DNA from: an uncultured Achromobacter sp.
Lineage (GTDB): Bacteria; Pseudomonadota; Gammaproteobacteria; Burkholderiales; Burkholderiaceae_B
Assembly (NCBI GenBank): GCA_913775005.1
Contig: CAJYKY010000404.1
Span: 1-5,241, forward strand
DNA: 5,241 bases
Direction of reading: 5' to 3'
Shown piece by piece: positions 1 through 4,408 of this stretch. The position numbers and the translations under genes were made by a program. Under the pieces are notes generated by a model, which searched no databases, was not told the origin of the DNA, and was given only the letters and a program-made list of their open reading frames with translations. The stretch's first letter is position 1. Each line of letters begins with the position of its first letter.

Positions 1-437
1 GCCAGCCGAAGGTACTGCACAGCCTCGCGCCGCGCCAAGGACAGGTCGCCTGCCACCAGCAGCAGCAAGACGCCGCATTCCGCAAGATCAAGATTGGCCC
101 ACACGCGCGCGCTGGCCAACAAGACCACGCCCAGCACCGCCGCCGCAACCGCCGGCCATGCAGACGGCAAGGCCGAAGGCAACGCGCGCGAAGGCGTAAC
201 GGCAGCATGCGCGGTCCCTTCGTTCTGCGCGCGCATACCGCGGTTCACGCTCAACCACGCCATCACGGGCAGGCTCAGCATCGACAAGGGAATGTAGATG
301 GCAATGGCCGACAACACGGCCGCCACGCTGAATGGCGTGTGCAGCGCCAACGCCAGAAAGGCGATGGCGCCGATACCCGCGTACCACAGCAGGCGGACGG
401 CAATCAGGCGAGTCAGGATTACGGCGCGGGGCGTCAT
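1..437 (-). CDS. Integral membrane protein, partial (3' end beyond left edge)
   Basis: I do not recognise the family. Reading down from an ATG at 437 gives 145 codons with no stop before the window edge. The protein begins MTPRAVILTRLIAVRLLWYA. Hydrophobic stretches lie at about residues 16-34, 38-63, 94-113 and 117-131, which suggests about four membrane segments so far. An Ala/Pro/Ser-rich soluble linker (about 65-92) separates the second and third. The other reading frame on this strand is open for longer (88-543), but it encodes an Arg-rich, low-complexity product with no membrane pattern. The frame given here has the coherent hydrophobicity. The ribosome binding site before the ATG is poor. 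An out-of-frame ATG at 468 (MAEIFPSNLFDDAP) lies just upstream, so the true N-terminus, or a frame change near 430, is uncertain. The gene is divergent from the ABM gene. Function unknown; an inner-membrane location is inferred from hydrophobicity only. Confidence 0.6.
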   Translation of the reverse strand, partial: MTPRAVILTRLIAVRLLWYAGIGAIAFLALALHTPFSVAAVLSAIAIYIPLSMLSLPVMAWLSVNRGMRAQNEGTAHAAVTPSRALPSALPSAWPAVAAAVLGVVLLASARVWANLDLAECGVLLLLVAGDLSLARREAVQYLRL

Positions 438-481
438 CGAACAGGTTGGAAGGAAAAATTTCAGCCATACTACCCCGGCCC

Positions 482-498
482 GCCAGGACCCGCCTGGC
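482..498. repeat. Short inverted repeat upstream of the ABM gene
   Basis: GCCAGG at 482-487 and CCTGGC at 493-498 form a perfect 6-bp inverted repeat around a 5-base centre. It lies in the 83-base divergent gap, 10 bases before the GGAGA ribosome binding site of the ABM gene. No T-run follows on either strand, so it is not an intrinsic terminator. It could be an operator or a 5'-UTR hairpin, but arms this short in GC-rich DNA can occur by chance. Confidence 0.25.
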
Positions 499-520
499 CC
501 TATTCACCGGAGACATCCTC

Positions 521-811
521 ATGATCCAGGAGATTGCCAGCATTCATGTCCGCGAAGGGCAGGAAGCGCTGTTTGAAGCCGGCGTCGCGCAAGCCAAGCC
601 GCTATTTTTGCGAGCCCGCGGATGCCACGGCATGGAGCTGCATCGCAGCATCGAACAGCCGCAGCGCTACACGCTGGTCGTGGCCTGGGAAACGGTGGAA
701 AACCACATGGTGGATTTCCGCGAATCCAGCGATTTTCAAGAATGGCGCAAATTGGTGGCGGGTTTCTTCGTTGAGCCGCCGCAAGTCCATCACGAACAGA
801 AAGTGATCTGA
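521..811 (+). CDS. Antibiotic biosynthesis monooxygenase (ABM)-like small protein
   Basis: The protein has 96 residues, the usual size of single-domain ABM/YgiN-like proteins, which form dimeric ferredoxin-like (alpha+beta barrel) folds. Family-like features are a first strand IQEIASIHVREGQEALFEAG, a central strand RYTLVVAWETVENHMVDFRE and a C-terminal helix with FQEWRKL followed by FFVEPPQVHH. Members include cofactor-free quinone oxygenases, haem-degrading enzymes and many proteins of unknown substrate, so the reaction cannot be assigned here. The ATG at 521 is chosen because GGAGA at 509-513 sits 7 bases upstream and because the family fold starts there. The open frame reaches back to 332, but that extension is Arg-rich and runs antisense through the divergent membrane-protein gene. 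There are no membrane segments or signal peptide, so it is probably cytosolic. It is the only plus-strand gene and converges on the exonuclease gene with a 55-base gap. Confidence 0.85.
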   Translation: MIQEIASIHVREGQEALFEAGVAQAKPLFLRARGCHGMELHRSIEQPQRYTLVVAWETVENHMVDFRESSDFQEWRKLVAGFFVEPPQVHHEQKVI

Positions 812-866
812 CTCTGCGCAAGCATAGGCGGATCGGCGGCGCTGCACCCCGCCGCTACAGCCGCCC

Positions 867-1523
867 TCAGCCCGCGCTGGCCAGACGCAAGTTGGCCGCC
901 AGCGCTACCGCCACCGTGGTGCGCACATCGGCCAGCGCCCGGTGCGTGGGGTTCGAAGCCCCGACATGACGCGCCAGGATCTCCAGCTTGTGCGACGGCA
1001 ATTCCGGCCACGCGTGGCGCGCCAGCGCCAACGTGCAATGCGTGGCGTTTGCGAAAGGCATCCCGGTCTGGTCTGCCGCCGCGCCCAGGAAGCGGCGGTC
1101 AAACGACGCATTGTGGAAAAACACGGGCAGGTCTTCAACAAAGGCCAGAAACGACGTGAACGCCTCGGCAACCGGTACGCCGTGGCGGTCCACTTCTGCC
1201 TGCGTGATACCCGTCAAGCGCGAAATGAACGAGGGCACGGGCGACATCGTGCGCACGACCTGCGTGTACTCGCGTGCCATCGTGCCGCAAGGTTCGACTC
1301 GCACGGCCGCAAATTCAAGGATTTCGCAGGTGGCGGTGGACAGGCCCGTGGTTTCCAGGTCGGCCACGATGAACGGGCCGCGCAAGGCTTGCAAGGCCGA
1401 CGCAAGTGTCTTGGCAGCTTGCGTCTTGCCCGCCTGGGTACGTGCGCCGGCGGGCCGTGCCTGGCCCGCGCCCAGGCTGCTGGTTGAGCCGCCCGCGCGC
1501 GGCCGACGGTTGTAGAACATCAT
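867..1523 (-). CDS. DEDDh-family 3'-5' exonuclease (DnaQ/epsilon-like)
   Basis: The protein has 218 residues and a complete DEDDh active site. Exo I is VADLETTG with Asp55 and Glu57. Exo II is HNASFDRRFL with Asp142. Exo III is HRALADVRTT with His194 and Asp199 in the H-x4-D spacing that defines the DEDDh subclass. LTGIT at about 103-107 is a further typical motif. These enzymes remove nucleotides from 3' ends using two metal ions. Residues 1-48 are a basic, Ala/Gly-rich tail ahead of the nuclease fold. No polymerase, helicase or UvrC-like domain is attached, so this is a stand-alone paralogue, and whether it acts on DNA or RNA is unknown. The gene starts 4 bases after the DUF1653 stop. AAGG at 1526-1529 is only 2 bases from the first ATG (1523) but 5 from the adjacent in-frame ATG at 1520, so the second ATG may be the real start. 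The frame extends further upstream, but only as an overlap of the DUF1653 gene. Confidence 0.9.
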   Translation of the reverse strand: MMFYNRRPRAGGSTSSLGAGQARPAGARTQAGKTQAAKTLASALQALRGPFIVADLETTGLSTATCEILEFAAVRVEPCGTMAREYTQVVRTMSPVPSFISRLTGITQAEVDRHGVPVAEAFTSFLAFVEDLPVFFHNASFDRRFLGAAADQTGMPFANATHCTLALARHAWPELPSHKLEILARHVGASNPTHRALADVRTTVAVALAANLRLASAG

Positions 1524-1527
1524 GGCC

Positions 1528-1752
1528 TTACGATGCCGGATGCAAGGGGGCGAAACGCGCCGCCCCATCGGCAAGCTTGCCGAAGAACAGCGACGCCGGG
1601 CGCACCCACAAGCCACGCTCGTGCGGCCACAGGTGTTCGTAGACCACCATCGACTCTTCGGTTTCGGAATGGCGGGCGGTGCCCACGTACAGGTACAGGC
1701 CGCCCTTGTAGTGGCGGTGCGAGGCAAGAGCCAAGGCTTCGGATTCGGTCAT
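1528..1752 (-). CDS. DUF1653 domain-containing small protein
   Basis: The protein has 74 residues and the DUF1653 signature: HYKGGLYLYVGTARHSETEE near residues 14-33, then MVVYEHL (35-41) and GLWVRPASLFFGKL (47-60). The biochemical role of this small domain is not established. Its pattern of hydrophobic strands with a conserved HYKG and WVRP core suggests a compact beta fold. The ATG at 1752 begins just before the domain; a strong ribosome binding site is not obvious in front of it. Four bases separate its stop from the exonuclease start, so the two are probably one transcript and translationally coupled. The family assignment is secure by pattern; the function is unknown. Confidence 0.88.
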   Translation of the reverse strand: MTESEALALASHRHYKGGLYLYVGTARHSETEESMVVYEHLWPHERGLWVRPASLFFGKLADGAARFAPLHPAS

Positions 1753-1796
1753 GGACGGTTTGCTACAAATAACGCGGCCCGGGCGGAGTGTTCCTG

Positions 1797-1808
1797 CCCA
1801 GGCCTGGG
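1797..1808. repeat. 12-bp perfect palindrome in the chemoreceptor-DUF1653 gap
   Basis: CCCAGGCCTGGG reads the same on both strands. It lies in the 104-base gap between the chemoreceptor stop and the DUF1653 start, 44 bases upstream of that start. No T-run follows on the minus strand, so it does not look like the chemoreceptor terminator. It may be an operator or chance. A second small inverted repeat (AAGAC, one base, GTCTT) lies at 1818-1828. It overlaps by two bases a TATAAA hexamer (minus strand, 1832-1827) that resembles a -10 box, but no good -35 box accompanies it. Confidence 0.3.
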
Positions 1809-1856
1809 GGTTCAGACAAGACCGTCTTTATAGCGCACTCGCGTACTTGCCCGGTA

Positions 1857-3341
1857 TCAGTAGCGCACGTACTCCAGCACCGGCTTCGGGGGCAGCGGCG
1901 TGTTGGCCGCAGGACGAGCGCGTACCGTGGCCGCCACCGGCCGTACGATACCCACGTGTTGGCGAGCGGCCGCGTTTCGGGCGGCATCCGCCGCATCTTG
2001 CGTGGCGCGCAGTGTCTGCGCGGCTTCGGCCGTCATCTGCGTGATGTCTTCGGTGACATCGCCCAGCTTGGCGGATTGGGCCAGCGACACGTTCACAACT
2101 TCGGCCATGATCTCGGTCACGCGGCGCGACGAGGCCACGATGTCTTCCATCGTGGTGCCCGCTGACTGCACCTGCCCCGCGCCGCTTTCAATCTGTTCGA
2201 CCGATGTCGTGATCAGGCCTTTGATTTCCTTGGCGGCCGCCGCGCTGTTCTGCGCCAGGCTGCGGACCTCGGCAGCCACCACGGCGAAGCCCTTGCCATG
2301 TACGCCGGCGCGGGCCGCTTCCACGGCGGCGTTCAGCGCGAGGATGTTGGTTTGAAACGCAATGCCGTCCATGACGCCGATGATTTCGGAAATGCGGCGC
2401 GAGCTTTCCGTGATGGCGCCCATGGTCTTGACCACACCCTTAACCGTCTTGCCGCCCTGCTCGGCAATCTGGCTGGCGTCCAGCGCCAGGGCATTGGCCT
2501 GACTGGCGCGCTCGGCGTTTTCAGTCAGCCCCTGCACGGCAACGCGCAAGGTTTGCGCGGCGGTGAATCGCTTGGTGATGTCGGTGGCGTATTTGACGAC
2601 CTTGAATGGCCGGCCTTCGGCATCGAAGATGGGGTTGTAGCTGGCTTCGATCCAGACCTGGCGGCCGCCCTTGCCAATGCGTAGATACTGGCCCGTATCG
2701 TGCAAGCCGCTGCGCAGCTTGCGCCAGAATTCCTTGTAGGCCGGGCTTTGCGATTCTTCGGGCCGCACGAACATGCTGTGATGGCGGCCTTCGACCTCTG
2801 CCGCGTGATACCCCACGGCATTCAAGAACAGGTCATTGGCGCGAATAATGGTGCCGTCCAGTTCGAACTCGATAATCGCCTGCACTTTCGAAATGGCGGC
2901 CAGCTGGCCTTCGGTATCTGCCTGACGCTGCTGCTGCGCGGTGATATCGGTGGCGTACTTGATCACTTTGAGCAAGCGACCGCGTTTATCGTAGATGGGG
3001 TTATACGAGGCTTGCAGCCAGACGTCGCCGCCATCCTTGCGAACCCGCCGGTACCGCCCTGCGTCACAGGCGCCTTGACCCAGCCTGCGCCAGAACTCCG
3101 CATATTCGGCGGAGGTGCGCTCGTCGGGATCAATGAACATGCAATGGTGCTGGCCCTGAACTTCTTCCAGCGAATAACCCATGGTGTCCAGAAAATTCTG
3201 GTTGGCCATGAGCACGTAACCTTGAAGATCGAATTCGATAACCGCCTGGGCCTTGTGGATGGCGGCGATCTGGCCGTCGAGTTCGGCTTTGCGCATTCCG
3301 CGATCGGCGCCAAACAGACGACTTAAGGTAGTCCATTGCAT
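1857..3341 (-). CDS. Soluble PAS-PAS methyl-accepting chemotaxis protein (BdlA-like architecture)
   Basis: The protein has 494 residues and no membrane segment or signal peptide, so it is a cytoplasmic chemoreceptor. Two PAS domains come first (about 24-134 and 146-256), each ending in KYATDIT. They align without gaps at an offset of 122 residues. The MCP signalling domain follows (about 262-455) with the hairpin core GIAFQTNILALNAAVEAARAG (326-346) and GKGFAVVAAEVRSLAQNSA (349-367). MCPs control CheA kinase through CheW; PAS domains commonly sense redox, oxygen or small ligands. The order PAS-PAS-MCP without membrane anchors matches BdlA of Pseudomonas and Aer-like receptors, but the ligand and output cannot be read here. 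After the usual AARAG the tip has Val-His-Gly-Lys where Glu-Gln-Gly-Arg is typical. A Pro/Ala-rich tail (about 457-489) ends in EYVRY. The start at 3341 is supported by AGGAGA at 3349-3354, 7 bases upstream. No che genes lie nearby. Confidence 0.93.
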   Translation of the reverse strand: MQWTTLSRLFGADRGMRKAELDGQIAAIHKAQAVIEFDLQGYVLMANQNFLDTMGYSLEEVQGQHHCMFIDPDERTSAEYAEFWRRLGQGACDAGRYRRVRKDGGDVWLQASYNPIYDKRGRLLKVIKYATDITAQQQRQADTEGQLAAISKVQAIIEFELDGTIIRANDLFLNAVGYHAAEVEGRHHSMFVRPEESQSPAYKEFWRKLRSGLHDTGQYLRIGKGGRQVWIEASYNPIFDAEGRPFKVVKYATDITKRFTAAQTLRVAVQGLTENAERASQANALALDASQIAEQGGKTVKGVVKTMGAITESSRRISEIIGVMDGIAFQTNILALNAAVEAARAGVHGKGFAVVAAEVRSLAQNSAAAAKEIKGLITTSVEQIESGAGQVQSAGTTMEDIVASSRRVTEIMAEVVNVSLAQSAKLGDVTEDITQMTAEAAQTLRATQDAADAARNAAARQHVGIVRPVAATVRARPAANTPLPPKPVLEYVRY

Positions 3342-3348
3342 GGTGGCA

Positions 3349-3354
3349 TCTCCT
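3349..3354 (-). promoter_or_regulatory. Ribosome binding site of the chemoreceptor gene
   Basis: On the minus strand AGGAGA lies 7 bases before the ATG at 3341. This is a strong Shine-Dalgarno match and fixes the start. Confidence 0.8.
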
Positions 3355-3419
3355 GCCTAGGAAGGGACGAGGCTGATAGTGATGTACAAACGAATGAAGT
3401 GAATCGGCACGGCAGGCAT

Positions 3420-3620
3420 GGATAAAGAAAAAACAACAGAAAAGGAAGTGCTGCAGGATGTATCCGATGGAAAATATTTAATCCTAAAAATGCACGTTTC
3501 TCAACCAAATAGCGGTCAGTGACAAAAAAATAATTGTTGCAGGCCAATGAAAAATTAATAATTCAGAAATCGTTCAGCTGGCGATAAAAATGTCCCCATT
3601 AATAATGGCCATTAAATAAT
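3420..3620. other. AT-rich intergenic island
   Basis: The gap between the chemoreceptor start and the transferase stop (3342-3635) contains no convincing gene. A hand count over 3421-3620 gives 66 G or C in 200 bases (33%), sharply lower than the GC-rich genes on both sides. It contains A/T runs such as those at 3421-3433 and 3523-3530. It carries the candidate chemoreceptor promoter and, at its high-coordinate end, the transferase terminator. A 34-codon plus-strand reading frame (3418-3522) is possible but unproven. AT-rich islands like this may be long promoter regions, binding sites for H-NS/MvaT-type proteins, or remnants of transferred DNA; the sequence alone does not decide. Confidence 0.6.
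3476..3504 (-). promoter_or_regulatory. Candidate sigma-70 promoter for the chemoreceptor
   Basis: On the minus strand, TTGAGA (3504-3499, five of six matches to TTGACA) is followed by a 17-base spacer and TTAAAT (3481-3476, four of six matches to TATAAT). The spacer is optimal and the region is AT-rich. Transcription would start near 3469 and leave an untranslated leader of about 130 bases before the ATG. The match is by eye; many promoter-like words occur in AT-rich DNA. Confidence 0.4.
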
Positions 3621-3625
3621 GGGAC
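3586..3625 (-). terminator. Intrinsic terminator of the glutathione S-transferase gene
   Basis: Reading the minus strand, the hairpin begins 10 bases after the stop codon. GTCCCATTA (3625-3617) pairs with TAATGGGGAC (3601-3592) with one bulged G. The sequence between contains a self-complementary AATGGCCATT that can extend the fold. The hairpin is followed by ATTTTTA (3591-3585). A stable stem with a U-run directly behind a stop codon is the classical Rho-independent signature. The plus strand has no T-run after the hairpin, so it acts in one direction. Confidence 0.75.
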
Positions 3626-3635
3626 CGTATCGCCA

Positions 3636-4346
3636 TCAGGCGGCATCCAGCTCTCGATACTGGCGAAAAATTCCGTCGCCAAACGCCAGGCGCCGGGCGC
3701 TGGAAAAATAGGGTTGTAACGCAGGCAGTTCTGCGACGCGCGCATGCAAGGCCATTACGTTCGGATAATGCGCGGCCAACGTGCCCATGCGTTTGGGAAA
3801 GGCGTACAACAAACCGTCCACCAAATGAAAGAGCGATAGATCCACGTAGGTCCATCGCTTGCCGCCTGCAAGCCAAGCGTCTGGGCCAGCTAGCACTCTT
3901 TCGAAATACCCCAGGAATTTCGGAATGCGTTCTTCGCGGAAACCGCGCGCGCGCCTTGCGGCTTCTTCTTTCTGCTCTTCGTAATAGGCGTCGGCGGACA
4001 GCGGGTGATGCGTGTCGTGCGCCTCGGTCACCATGTCGGCGATGGTCAGCTGTAGCTGATTCACCCACAAGCGCCCTTCCACGCTATCGGGCGCCAGCCC
4101 ATGCTTTTCGCCCAGGTACAGCAGGATGTTGGCGGTTTGCGCCAGTGTCATCTTGCCCACCACGAGATACGGCGGCGCAAACGGTGGATGTTCACGCGGC
4201 GACTTCATATCGTCGATCAGCGTATTTTCAGTTGCACCGGGTTCCCGCGCGCGTTCCCGATACGGTATTCCGCCTGCTTCCAGCGCCAAGCGCACAAACT
4301 CTCCGCGCCCAGGGATGCCGTCCCAATACCAAAGGTCATAGGTCAT
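3636..4346 (-). CDS. Glutathione S-transferase family protein
   Basis: The protein has 236 residues with the two-domain GST layout. The N-terminal thioredoxin-like half starts YDLWYWDGIPGRGEFVRLAL, as in tyrosine-type GSTs; Tyr7 is the likely catalytic tyrosine. PPYL (58-61) supplies the probable cis-proline (Pro59). QTANILLYLGEKHGL (70-84) is the glutathione-binding and SNAIL-like segment, with Gln70 and Thr71 at the usual gamma-glutamyl contact. The helical C-terminal half contains TYVDLSLFHLVDGL (166-179), which includes the N-capping box T-x-x-D. The enzyme would conjugate glutathione to electrophiles or act in a related thiol reaction in the cytosol; the substrate is unknown. AAGGAG at 4358-4353, 6 bases before the ATG, fixes the start. 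The gene follows the AraC regulator by 62 bases on the same strand and ends at a strong terminator, so it is the last gene of its transcript. An inverted repeat covers part of its ribosome binding site. Confidence 0.9.
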   Translation of the reverse strand: MTYDLWYWDGIPGRGEFVRLALEAGGIPYRERAREPGATENTLIDDMKSPREHPPFAPPYLVVGKMTLAQTANILLYLGEKHGLAPDSVEGRLWVNQLQLTIADMVTEAHDTHHPLSADAYYEEQKEEAARRARGFREERIPKFLGYFERVLAGPDAWLAGGKRWTYVDLSLFHLVDGLLYAFPKRMGTLAAHYPNVMALHARVAELPALQPYFSSARRLAFGDGIFRQYRELDAA

Positions 4347-4355
4347 GCCGTTCTC

Positions 4356-4382
4356 CTTGCGTCACGCGCCGGGCGACGCAAG
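4356..4382 (-). promoter_or_regulatory. 8-bp inverted repeat overlapping the transferase ribosome binding site
   Basis: CTTGCGTC and GACGCAAG form a perfect 8-bp inverted repeat (4356-4363 and 4375-4382) around an 11-base GC-rich centre. In the transcript the downstream arm ends with the AAG that begins the AAGGAG ribosome binding site of the transferase. A folded hairpin would therefore cover half of that site. It may be a translational control hairpin, a processing or attenuation structure between regulator and enzyme, or a DNA operator. No T-run follows, so it is not a standard terminator. Confidence 0.5.
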
Positions 4383-4408
4383 AAACATTCCGGCGTGGTC
4401 CCGACGCG

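Noticed and set aside
446..474. TTGGAA followed by a TACTAC-like word as a promoter for the ABM gene
   Set aside because: Only four and three of six consensus matches with a 16-base spacer; too weak to list.
88..543. 151-codon minus-strand frame at the left end
   Set aside because: Overlaps the hydrophobic membrane-protein frame on the same strand but is Arg-rich and low-complexity after its first 15 or so residues.
834..854. CGGCGG/CCGCCG inverted repeat in the convergent gap between the ABM and exonuclease genes
   Set aside because: A GC-rich stem with no T-run on either side; such repeats are common by chance in this composition, so I do not call a terminator.
942..1487. 181-codon plus-strand open frame over the exonuclease gene
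   Set aside because: Arg/Gly-rich shadow frame; all five DEDDh catalytic residues are in the minus-strand frame.
2700..3326. 208-codon open frame on the plus strand, antisense to the PAS domains
   Set aside because: It mirrors the chemoreceptor codons, and its own internal repeat simply reflects the duplicated PAS domains. The minus-strand frame has unmistakable PAS and MCP motifs and a strong ribosome binding site.
3401..3408. GCCGATTC on the minus strand, resembling a sigma-28 (FliA) -10 element before the chemoreceptor
   Set aside because: There is no TAAA-like -35 element at the required spacing of about 15 bases.
3323..3547. 74-codon minus-strand frame upstream of the chemoreceptor
   Set aside because: It would need a TTG start with no ribosome binding site, and it overlaps the chemoreceptor start out of frame and the candidate promoter.
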